Positions 1 through 5,910 of a stretch of DNA of 7,495 bases are shown here, piece after piece. The notes below the pieces were generated by a model. It worked only from the letters and a program-made list of their open reading frames with translations. It had not been told where the DNA came from and searched no databases. Positions within the stretch are counted from its first letter, which is position 1. Every line of letters starts with the position of its first letter. The position numbers were made by a program, and so were the translations under genes. Origin of the DNA: Candidatus Bathyarchaeota archaeon (GTDB lineage Archaea; Thermoproteota; Bathyarchaeia; 40CM-2-53-6; RBG-13-38-9); assembly GCA_030671315.1 (NCBI GenBank), contig DAOUZW010000049.1:1-7495 (forward strand). Reading direction: 5' to 3'.

Positions 1-2
1 AA

Positions 3-902
3 GTTAAGAAAACATCATGGATAGAAAATGTTAGAGCCTGGTCTGATAACTCAAAAATTACAACTCAACTAGGAAACATTGTTCAAGAGCTTAAGATAAA
101 GAAACAAAAAATCGCAATCACAGACAGCCTCTTGTTGAAACATTTTAAGATTTTTCAACAGAGTATATCGAATGTCGAATTCATTTATACATCAGAATTT
201 CTAAGTCAGATAAGAATGTGTAAGTCAGAAAATGAGATCAAATTTATACAAAATGCTTCTAAATTTGCTGAGAAAGCTCTCGACTTCATAATATCTGAAT
301 GCAGGAAGGGAAAAAAAGAGTTTGAATTAGCAGCACTTGCGGAATTTGAAATGAGAAAAAGAGGTTCTGAAGGACCATCTTTTGAAACGATTGTAGCTTC
401 AGGATCGAATAGTTCATTCCCTCATCACTTGACGGGAAGAAGAGCAATCCAAAATGGCGATTGTATTATTTTCGATTTAGGAGCAAAATCTGACTATTAT
501 TGTTCAGACATCACTAGAACAGTTTGCATAGGAAAAGTATCCTCAAAAATAAAAAAGATATATGATTTGGTTTCACGAGCTTATCAGGAAGCAATTAGCA
601 ATGTTCGTCCCGGTATTTCTGCTGGCTCTATAGATAAAGCGGCAAGGAAGATAATTGACGAGGCGGGATATGGCAAATATTTTATTCATAGGACTGGACA
701 TGGAATCGGGATAGATATTCACGAGGCACCGTATATTCATGAGAAGAACAGTACTAAGCTAGAGGCAGGTATGACCTTTAGTATTGAGCCTGGTATCTAT
801 ATCCCAAATCGTTTTGGAGTAAGATTGGAAGACGTCGTTGTCGTAACTGATTCAGGTTGTAAACCATTTACAAAATTTCCTACCGAAATGATTGTTAGAT
901 AG
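3..902 (+). CDS. Xaa-Pro aminopeptidase/dipeptidase (peptidase M24B), 5' end cut by window edge
   Basis: This is a cytosolic metallopeptidase of the M24B (pita-bread) family, which cleaves peptide bonds next to proline. The reading frame is open from base 3, so the TTG at 132 is internal and not the start; 299 residues are visible and about 50-60 N-terminal residues of a typical ~350-residue archaeal homologue are missing. Visible residues 1 to ~65 are the end of the creatinase-like N-terminal domain. The catalytic domain follows, from about the RMCKSENEI segment that typically opens it. All five dinuclear metal ligands are present: Asp158 (IIFDLGA), Asp169 (CSDITRT), His233 (RTGHGIG), Glu262 (SIEPGIY) and Glu276 (RLEDVVV). 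The PHH motif near visible residue 140 fits the substrate-binding histidine. PepQ-type dipeptidase and PepP-type aminopeptidase cannot be separated from this fragment. It converges on the HAD gene with a 33-nt spacer that shows no clear terminator. Confidence 0.93.
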   Translation, partial: VKKTSWIENVRAWSDNSKITTQLGNIVQELKIKKQKIAITDSLLLKHFKIFQQSISNVEFIYTSEFLSQIRMCKSENEIKFIQNASKFAEKALDFIISECRKGKKEFELAALAEFEMRKRGSEGPSFETIVASGSNSSFPHHLTGRRAIQNGDCIIFDLGAKSDYYCSDITRTVCIGKVSSKIKKIYDLVSRAYQEAISNVRPGISAGSIDKAARKIIDEAGYGKYFIHRTGHGIGIDIHEAPYIHEKNSTKLEAGMTFSIEPGIYIPNRFGVRLEDVVVVTDSGCKPFTKFPTEMIVR

Positions 903-935
903 TAAATGAGAGCTCTTGAGAATTAGCGCATGTGA

Positions 936-1667
936 TTATAGAATCCCACATAGTTCACTTAGCGATCTGATAGTATAATCTGCTTCAATCTCATAACCCC
1001 AATCACGTCTATAAATTAGTATAGTTTTCATTCCCGCTTTCTTAGCTCCTTCAATATCTGCAAAAGGTTTGTCTCCTACGAATATACATTCATTCACATT
1101 TTTCCCCAATTTTTTTGCCGCATACAAAAACGGTTCTGCGCTGGGTTTAGTCTCTTTCGTCTCCTCACCCGAAACAAGTGTTAAATTAAAAAGATATTTG
1201 AAAGGTTGAATATCTATTCTATATCGTTTCATACCGGACAAATGATCTGTGTCTGAAATCAATCCTAGAAGGTAATTCTTTTTGAGATAATTCAAAGTTG
1301 GAACAGTATCTGTGTAGGGTTTTGCATTTAATGCATAAGATCGCCAATATTCTTCTGTCAGTTCTTTTATCAGACCCTTAGAAATAGATATTTTCGGGGC
1401 AACCGAATGAATGATATCAGGCCACCACTTATCTCGATCGTAAATAAATTTCTTATTCATTGTATCGTCAAGATTTGATATCTGCAAGATCAGCTCTTCA
1501 CCATCAATCTTGATTTTTTGCTTTTCAAAATATTCTTTAATGATCTTGGATACTCTTTTATGGGCTCCCGCATGACCTTGGATAGAATCTATTAGAGTTT
1601 CATCTAAATCAAAAAGAACTGCTTTGATTTCAGAAATATCAAATCTTATGACCTGCGGTTCAGACAT
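936..1667 (-). CDS. HAD-superfamily hydrolase, subfamily IA phosphatase
   Basis: A 243-residue soluble haloacid-dehalogenase-like phosphatase. All four HAD motifs are intact: motif I FDLDET with nucleophile Asp20 and acid/base Asp22; motif II Ser138 in GLISDTD; motif III Lys174 in KETKPSAEPF; and motif IV GDKPFADIEGAKKAG with Asp199 and Asp204. The mostly helical stretch at about residues 28-115, between motifs I and II, is the usual place of the subclass I cap. The family includes phosphoglycolate phosphatases, YjjG-like pyrimidine 5'-nucleotidases and sugar-phosphate phosphatases; the substrate cannot be told from sequence alone. The ATG at 1667 is chosen because motif I then begins near residue 18, as is normal. 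It lies 15 nt downstream of the nitroreductase stop on the same strand, so the two are probably co-transcribed. Only a weak GGGA-like ribosome site precedes it. Confidence 0.9.
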   Translation of the reverse strand: MSEPQVIRFDISEIKAVLFDLDETLIDSIQGHAGAHKRVSKIIKEYFEKQKIKIDGEELILQISNLDDTMNKKFIYDRDKWWPDIIHSVAPKISISKGLIKELTEEYWRSYALNAKPYTDTVPTLNYLKKNYLLGLISDTDHLSGMKRYRIDIQPFKYLFNLTLVSGEETKETKPSAEPFLYAAKKLGKNVNECIFVGDKPFADIEGAKKAGMKTILIYRRDWGYEIEADYTIRSLSELCGIL

Positions 1668-1693
1668 TTTAGGATCCCATATTCAGACATTTT
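1659..1693 (-). repeat. 12-bp direct repeat across the nitroreductase/HAD gene junction
   Basis: The 12-mer AAAATGTCTGAA (minus-strand sense) occurs twice with a 23-nt offset, at 1682-1693 and 1659-1670. The first copy carries the nitroreductase stop (read AAT GTC TGA). The second carries the HAD start (read ATG TCT GAA). The offset is not a multiple of three, so the ATG in the first copy opens only a 14-codon reading frame. This could be a small local duplication at the operon junction, or coincidence in AT-rich DNA. Confidence 0.6.
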
Positions 1694-2465
1694 TTGGTAG
1701 AAACCCATGCTTTTGCAGAACAGATCTTAAATTCTTTTCACGAAGAACCATTTCATTTCTTGTAAATTTTTTTTCCCAATGGTGAGCTAATCCATCTACG
1801 TTTTCACTAAAATACTTCGTACGCTTTAATTCTATATTGGCCCGATTATAATCTCTCAGAATAGTCTCCTTTTTCGGCATTATGTATTTGTTCTTATGCC
1901 AAATTATTCTGCCACTTCTTCTTGGCCGTAGAGGAGGTTTTTCCTTTGGATAACCTATACATAACAAAAGTAACGGTAGAACATTCATTGGCAGATCTAA
2001 AAGCTTCGATATCTGTTCTAAGGCTCGCCAATGATAAATTGTAAATACGGAACTTAAACCAAGTGACTCAGCCGCTATAACTATATTTTGCGCTGATAAC
2101 GAAGCATCTATTAAACTATGTAGAAGCTTTGTTGATTCACCCAAATAAGAATCAATTTGGAGATGTTCAAACATTTTCAATGGTCGCGCTGCATCACAGC
2201 ATATGAAGACCCATAAAGGTGCGGTCTCTAAGGCCTTATTTTCTTTTACAAGGTCCAATATCATTTTACGTTTTCTTTGGCTATTTACTTGAATGTAACT
2301 ATAGAACTGAATCCCACATGAAGTTGGAGCTCTTTGCCCAGCTTCGAGAATAATTTCTATTTCTTTTTTTGAAACAGTTTTTTTACTGAAATTTCTTATG
2401 CTCCGCCTTTCAAGAATGGGACGTAATAATGATAGTTTATCTTTTTGATTAGTCAGATTTGCCAC
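1683..2465 (-). CDS. FMN-dependent nitroreductase family protein (NfsA/FRP-like)
   Basis: A 260-residue flavin oxidoreductase expected to bind FMN as a homodimer and to reduce nitro-aromatics, quinones or flavins with NAD(P)H. The N-terminal LERRSIRNF motif (residues 18-26) supplies the phosphate-binding arginines, RAPTSCG (45-51) fits the second FMN-binding segment, and the GYPKEKPPLRPR block (171-182) is typical of the NfsA/flavin-reductase branch. The length matches that branch (about 240-260). The C-terminal ~60 residues are charged and probably form the dimer-embracing tail. The start is a GTG at 2465. No ribosome site lies at usable spacing, since GGGA abuts the GTG, but a TATA-like element ~23 nt upstream is compatible with a leaderless mRNA. 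It is the first gene of a probable two-gene unit with the HAD phosphatase. The physiological substrate is unknown. Confidence 0.9.
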   Translation of the reverse strand: MANLTNQKDKLSLLRPILERRSIRNFSKKTVSKKEIEIILEAGQRAPTSCGIQFYSYIQVNSQRKRKMILDLVKENKALETAPLWVFICCDAARPLKMFEHLQIDSYLGESTKLLHSLIDASLSAQNIVIAAESLGLSSVFTIYHWRALEQISKLLDLPMNVLPLLLLCIGYPKEKPPLRPRRSGRIIWHKNKYIMPKKETILRDYNRANIELKRTKYFSENVDGLAHHWEKKFTRNEMVLREKNLRSVLQKHGFLPKNV

Positions 2466-2482
2466 TCCCAGTGGAAAGAGAG

Positions 2483-2492
2483 TTTAAGATAT
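2483..2492 (-). promoter_or_regulatory. candidate archaeal TATA box for the nitroreductase unit
   Basis: The minus strand reads ATATCTTAAA here, centred about 23 nt upstream of the GTG start at 2465. Archaeal TATA boxes usually lie about 25 nt before the transcription start, which would place that start at or next to the GTG and give a leaderless transcript. This is a spacing and composition argument only; no BRE was scored. Confidence 0.35.
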
Positions 2493-2502
2493 GAACGAGA
2501 AA

Positions 2503-2510
2503 CCTATATC
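2503..2510 (+). promoter_or_regulatory. candidate TATA box for tRNA-Val
   Basis: CCTATATC is centred about 33 nt upstream of tRNA base 1 at 2540. With the usual ~25-nt TATA-to-start distance this predicts a 5' leader of roughly 8 nt, to be removed by RNase P. It shares the 74-bp divergent spacer with the nitroreductase promoter candidate. The assignment rests on position and AT content only. Confidence 0.4.
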
Positions 2511-2539
2511 AAGACAAGGGTATTAACAAAGATGGAATT

Positions 2540-2631
2540 GGGTCGGTAGTTCAGCTGGGCTAGAACGTCCGCCTTACACGCGGAAACCTAATAAGGCCGC
2601 AAGGTCGGGAGTTCAAATCTCCCCCGGCCCA
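2540..2631 (+). tRNA. tRNA-Val (anticodon TAC), intron-containing precursor gene
   Basis: The cloverleaf is complete. The acceptor stem is GGGTCGG/CCGGCCC with one T-G wobble and discriminator A at 2631. The D arm is GTTC/GAAC, the anticodon stem TCCGC (2568-2572)/GCGGA (2580-2584), and the anticodon loop CTTACAC has TAC at 2575-2577. The T arm is GGGAG/CTCCC with loop TTCAAAT. CCA is not encoded, since ACTA follows. Between the anticodon stem and T stem there are 22 nt instead of 5. Removing 17 nt leaves the ordinary type I variable loop AGGTC and a 75-nt mature tRNA. The TAC anticodon reads GUA and, depending on wobble modification, other valine codons. The gene stands alone between a divergent nitroreductase gene and a co-oriented exported-protein gene. 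Confidence 0.97.
2586..2602 (+). other. 17-nt non-canonical tRNA intron with bulge-helix-bulge-like fold
   Basis: Exon bases GCGG (2580-2583) can pair with CCGC (2597-2600) near the intron 3' end, giving a 4-bp central helix. It is flanked by 3-nt bulges AAA (2584-2586) and AAG (2601-2603). CCT (2587-2589) and AGG (2594-2596) close a hairpin with loop AATA. Cutting each bulge after its second base removes 2586-2602 and places the intron at tRNA position 44/45. Cutting after the first base removes 2585-2601 (position 43/44) and gives the same mature RNA. The outer helix is weak (C-G and A-T only), so this is a relaxed form of the motif. The exon strand of the central helix is also the 3' strand of the anticodon stem, so the precursor must choose between two folds. 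Confidence 0.85.
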
Positions 2632-2713
2632 CTAATTCTTAATAAGTAAATAGTTTATCGAGTCGTTCTAATTCAACATGCAAAATGTTTTTACGTGCAC
2701 CCACTATAATCGT

Positions 2714-2718
2714 GGAGG
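2714..2718 (+). promoter_or_regulatory. Shine-Dalgarno site GGAGG deciding a TTG start
   Basis: GGAGG ends 9 nt before the TTG at 2728. It is the best ribosome binding site in the window and supports initiation at TTG. The first ATG codons in this frame fall inside the hydrophobic core of the signal peptide and would destroy it. Confidence 0.75.
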
Positions 2719-2727
2719 ACGATAATT

Positions 2728-3240
2728 TTGACTAGTGAAAGATTTTTCATTAGAAGAATTTTGGCATCATCGATTTTCATGATGCTTTTAACTTCACCAC
2801 TAATTATGACGGTAAATGCAGCTAATGACAATTCCATTGATTCTGAATATTTGATTCGAAAATTAATTAGAGAATATGTCAATGCCATGAATAAAAGATC
2901 AACTGGAAATATTGTCTCATTATTTGATGAAGGGGGCCGATTCATTGATGAGACTTTTAATCAAGAATTTTCAGGCATAAAAGAGTTGACGAATCTTTAT
3001 GGTAGTATCTTTTCAATAAATAACAGACTTACTTTTACTGCTTTTCCTTGGAAAATAGAAATCGAAGATTCGAATGCTTTTGTTACTTGTTCATGGAGTT
3101 TAGTAAGTGATTATGGAGTGTACAATGGTGTTTATTGGATAAGTGTGAGTAAGGGTTCAAACGAATGGAAGATAACCGAGATTACTGCACTGATTACAGT
3201 TGTTCATCGTTACCATCCTCCATATACATTATTATCTTGA
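2728..3240 (+). CDS. exported NTF2/SnoaL-like small protein
   Basis: A 170-residue protein of unknown specific function. Residues 1-31 form a signal peptide: a basic n-region with Arg9-Arg10, a hydrophobic core (about 11-28) and a V-N-A cleavage motif ending at Ala31. The arginine pair lacks the rest of a Tat consensus, so Sec export is more likely. From about residue 40 to 158 the pattern fits the NTF2-like/SnoaL fold: a long helix (LIRKLIREYVNAM), then a strand near SLFDEGGRFID, then alternating strands in which a WSLVSDYGVYNG hairpin and EWKITEITA are typical. Such domains make a cone-shaped pocket for small-molecule binding, catalysis or dimerisation; no catalytic residues can be assigned. 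There is no transmembrane anchor after the signal and no lipobox cysteine, so the mature protein is probably free outside the membrane. It begins 96 nt after the tRNA and uses a TTG start with a strong ribosome site. Confidence 0.8.
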   Translation: MTSERFFIRRILASSIFMMLLTSPLIMTVNAANDNSIDSEYLIRKLIREYVNAMNKRSTGNIVSLFDEGGRFIDETFNQEFSGIKELTNLYGSIFSINNRLTFTAFPWKIEIEDSNAFVTCSWSLVSDYGVYNGVYWISVSKGSNEWKITEITALITVVHRYHPPYTLLS

Positions 3241-3347
3241 TCAAAATATCATGTGTAAAAATAGCCTACGAAAGTTAGGGCAAACTCAGAAAAACAAATC
3301 GACAATCTTAAACCATTGGTAATCATCTCAGTAAATATACTAAATTT

Positions 3348-4679
3348 GTGGGCGATCTCAACTTGGAAATATTAGAGATTGCAAGGCGTGCAAGAAAAGC
3401 AGCCCTGAAAATGAGTAACGTCAATACTGATTCAAAGAATCAGGCTATTTTGGAAATTGCGAAAGAAATCGATAGTGCCAGACTCAAACTTCAAGAAATA
3501 AATGGATCTGACGTCAATGCAGCAACCAAGGATGATCTGCAATCCTCTTTACTAAAAAGACTCAAACTAAATAATTCGAAAATTGATGATATCATTAAAG
3601 GATTGCAATCACTGGCTGATCTTGACGATCCTGTCGGAAAGACTCTTTTTTCAATAGAAATGGATCAAGGATTAGAGCTTTTTAAAGTGAGCTGCCCGAT
3701 AGGCGTTATAGGTGCAATTTTCGAATCAAGACCCGATGCTCTGGTTCAGATATCTAGCTTATGTTTGAAATCTGGAAATGCTGTTATACTGAAAGGTGGT
3801 TCAGAAGCGAATAAGACCAATCAATTTCTATCAGAGCTAATCAGGGAAAAAATTGCTGAGTCTAATATAATACCTAAGAATTCTGTACAGTTAATTGATA
3901 CAAGAGAAGATGTCAAGAAATTACTTGAACTAGACGAATATGTCGACTTATTAATTCCTCGGGGATCAAGCTCACTTGTCAAATTCATAAAAGAAAATAG
4001 TAAGATTCCTGTTCTAGGCCATACCGAAGGTATATGTCATGAATATGTCGATAAAGATGCAGATCTCAATATGGCAGTCGAAATATGCTATGATGCAAAG
4101 GTCCAATATCCAGCCGTATGCAATGCAATGGAGACACTTCTCGTTCACAAAGATATTGCTAAACAATTCTTACCTCAGATTGCGCAGAAATATGAGGAGA
4201 CAAAAGTTGAACTAAGAGGCGATACTAAAACCAGAGAAATTCTTCCAGAAATCAAGAAAGCATCTGAAAAAGATTGGCAAACAGAATATCTTGACCTCAT
4301 TCTTTCGATAAAAATTGTAGAGTCACTGCAAGAAGCGATTGATCACATAAACTATTTCGGATCTCATCATACAGATGGCATAATAACTAAAAACAAAGAT
4401 AGAAAACAGAAATTTCTTAACGAAGTTGATTCAGCAGTAGTTCTACATAATGCATCAACAAGATTTAGTGATGGCTATAGATTTGGATTCGGTGCAGAGG
4501 TAGGAATCAGTACAGAGAAGATACATGCAAGAGGACCCATGGGTCTGGAAGGACTAGTAAGTTACAAATACATTATCTTAGGAAATGGACAAATCGTTTC
4601 CTCATATACAGGAAAGAATGCAAAACAGTTCACACATAAATTCCAAGATAAGACTTGGAACTCTACCACCAATAGCTGA
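3348..4679 (+). CDS. proA: glutamate-5-semialdehyde dehydrogenase (gamma-glutamyl phosphate reductase)
   Basis: ProA reduces gamma-glutamyl phosphate with NADPH to glutamate-5-semialdehyde, the second step of proline synthesis from glutamate, in the cytosol. The 443-residue product has the ALDH-superfamily ProA signatures: FKVSCPIGVIGAIFESRPD (residues 112-130), LKSGNAVILKGGSEA (140-154), and the catalytic Cys258 in YPAVCNAMETLL; the C-terminal block KIHARGPMGLEGLVSYKY (391-408) closes the domain. A tail of about 30 residues follows the point where, from memory, bacterial ProA proteins (~415-417 residues) end. The GTG at 3348 is used as the start; a TTG at 3363 is an alternative, and neither has a good ribosome site, so leaderless initiation is possible. 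The 107-nt spacer upstream holds AT-rich TATA-like stretches but no clear promoter. It is followed after 19 nt by proB; the order proA-proB is the reverse of the common bacterial proBA. Confidence 0.95.
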   Translation: MGDLNLEILEIARRARKAALKMSNVNTDSKNQAILEIAKEIDSARLKLQEINGSDVNAATKDDLQSSLLKRLKLNNSKIDDIIKGLQSLADLDDPVGKTLFSIEMDQGLELFKVSCPIGVIGAIFESRPDALVQISSLCLKSGNAVILKGGSEANKTNQFLSELIREKIAESNIIPKNSVQLIDTREDVKKLLELDEYVDLLIPRGSSSLVKFIKENSKIPVLGHTEGICHEYVDKDADLNMAVEICYDAKVQYPAVCNAMETLLVHKDIAKQFLPQIAQKYEETKVELRGDTKTREILPEIKKASEKDWQTEYLDLILSIKIVESLQEAIDHINYFGSHHTDGIITKNKDRKQKFLNEVDSAVVLHNASTRFSDGYRFGFGAEVGISTEKIHARGPMGLEGLVSYKYIILGNGQIVSSYTGKNAKQFTHKFQDKTWNSTTNS

Positions 4680-4698
4680 GAAATTAGAGAGTGTCGAT

Positions 4699-5826
4699 TT
4701 GAATAGAGACTTTCGAGCTGTAAAGAGGATAGTAGTTAAGATTGGAACCTCAGTCCTCACAAAAGCAGACGGGCGTCTTGATAAAAAATACATGGATAGT
4801 ATTGCCAGACAAATCAATGAATTAACAAAAACAGAAAAACAAATCATCATTGTCAGTTCAGGTGCAATAGGTTCAGGAATCAAAGAACTCAAATTAAAAA
4901 CAATGCCAAGAGACATACCAACTAGACAAGGAGCCGCAGCCATTGGCCAGAGCATACTTATTGAGACTTGGCGAAGTGTCTTCAGAAAATATAATTTGAA
5001 AGTTGCACAGTTACTCTTAACCTATGAAGCTTTTTCAAACAGGAGAACATATCTTAATCTACGGAACTCAATGAACATACTTGCTAAATGTGGAGCAATT
5101 CCTATAATAAACGAGAATGACCCGATCTCAGTTCATGAGATTGAATCAACATTTGGCGATAACGACAAACTCTCAGCCTTGGTAGCGGCCAAAGTCGATG
5201 CTGAATTACTTGTTTTATTAACAGACGTAAATGGACTTTACAATAAAAATCCAAAACACAAAGATGCAAAACTCATTCCTGAAATCACAGAGATCTCACC
5301 TGAAATCGAGAGTATTGGCGGAGAAGCTGGCTCTTGGAGAACTAAAGGTGGCATGAAAACTAAGATCGAGGCTGCAAAAATTGCTATGGAATCCAAATGT
5401 AACGTGATAATAGCTAATGCATGGGAAAAAAGAATTTTAACAAGGATCATCAAAGGCGAGGCACTTGGTACATTATTCAGAGCATCAAAAACAGGTTACA
5501 CAAACAAAGATAGATGGATAAGATTTTCAAAAAGTCATGGAACAATAATAATTGATAAGGGAGCCAAATATGCACTTCAGAAAGGTGGAAGCCTATTACC
5601 ATCTGGGATAACTCAGCTGGAAGGTAAATTTAGTCCTGGAGATATAGTATTATTGATTCATGAAGAGCAAGAGATCGCTAAGGGAATTGTCGATTATTCA
5701 TCAGAAGAATTAGAGAGAATCAAAGGAAAGAGTTCTGATCAAATAGAGAAAATCCTTGGATACAAAAACTATGATACCGTCATTCGAAGAGAAAACATGG
5801 TACTATCTCAAAAGTTTAGTTCATAG
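4699..5826 (+). CDS. proB: glutamate 5-kinase with C-terminal PUA domain
   Basis: ProB phosphorylates glutamate with ATP to gamma-glutamyl phosphate, the committed and usually proline-inhibited first step, and passes this labile product to ProA. With the TTG at 4699 the product is 375 residues, the usual size for the kinase-plus-PUA form. The amino-acid-kinase domain (about 8-260) shows IVVKIGTSVL (11-20), IVSSGAIGSG (51-60), the glutamate-binding NENDPIS (138-144), FGDNDKLSALVA (152-163), LTDVNGLY (174-181) and the nucleotide-site GGMKTKIEAA (217-226). The PUA domain (about 275-360) is marked by GTIIIDKGAKYAL and LEGKFSPGDIV. An open frame extends upstream to an ATG at 4585, inside proA, but it would add 38 residues without family character. 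A GAGAGTG stretch 5 nt before the TTG is a weak ribosome site. The 19-nt gap after proA suggests one transcript. Confidence 0.95.
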   Translation: MNRDFRAVKRIVVKIGTSVLTKADGRLDKKYMDSIARQINELTKTEKQIIIVSSGAIGSGIKELKLKTMPRDIPTRQGAAAIGQSILIETWRSVFRKYNLKVAQLLLTYEAFSNRRTYLNLRNSMNILAKCGAIPIINENDPISVHEIESTFGDNDKLSALVAAKVDAELLVLLTDVNGLYNKNPKHKDAKLIPEITEISPEIESIGGEAGSWRTKGGMKTKIEAAKIAMESKCNVIIANAWEKRILTRIIKGEALGTLFRASKTGYTNKDRWIRFSKSHGTIIIDKGAKYALQKGGSLLPSGITQLEGKFSPGDIVLLIHEEQEIAKGIVDYSSEELERIKGKSSDQIEKILGYKNYDTVIRRENMVLSQKFSS

Positions 5827-5910
5827 GAAATTAGATTATATCAAGGAATAGCGCGCACTGACAAAGTATTCACGTTTACTGACTTGTTGAATTGATATTT
5901 GGTTTAGAGC

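Noticed and set aside
132..902. A complete 256-residue peptidase starting at TTG 132.
   Set aside because: The frame is open back to base 3 and the upstream residues look like the end of the creatinase N-terminal domain, so the gene is simply cut by the window edge.
909..916. AGAGCTCT palindrome in the spacer between two convergent genes, considered as a terminator or operator.
   Set aside because: Too short for a terminator hairpin, has no loop or T-run, and a single 8-bp palindrome is expected by chance.
2584..2606. Reading the 22-nt region as a type II long variable arm (ACCT at 2586-2589 can pair with AGGT at 2602-2605).
   Set aside because: The loop would be 12 nt, valine tRNAs are type I, and the bulge-helix-bulge pairing with exact restoration of an AGGTC variable loop explains the bases better.
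2540..2727. Integration of a mobile element at the tRNA gene.
   Set aside because: No repeat of the tRNA 3' end is found downstream in the window, and there is no integrase gene.
2728..2820. Twin-arginine signal on the SnoaL-like protein (Arg9-Arg10).
   Set aside because: The surrounding residues (FIRRILAS) lack the S/T-R-R-x-F-L-K pattern and the core is strongly hydrophobic, as in Sec signals.
2691..2945. 84-codon open frame on the - strand.
   Set aside because: Antisense to the SnoaL-like gene and its ribosome site, with no recognisable domain.
4602..5453. Open frames of 117 and 71 codons on the - strand (4602-4955, 5238-5453).
   Set aside because: Antisense shadows of proB; their hydrophobic look follows from the complementary codons.
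5856..5884. Two CTGA D-box-like motifs in the proB/uvrA spacer, considered as a C/D box guide RNA.
   Set aside because: No RTGATGA C box lies at suitable spacing, so an sRNA is not supported.
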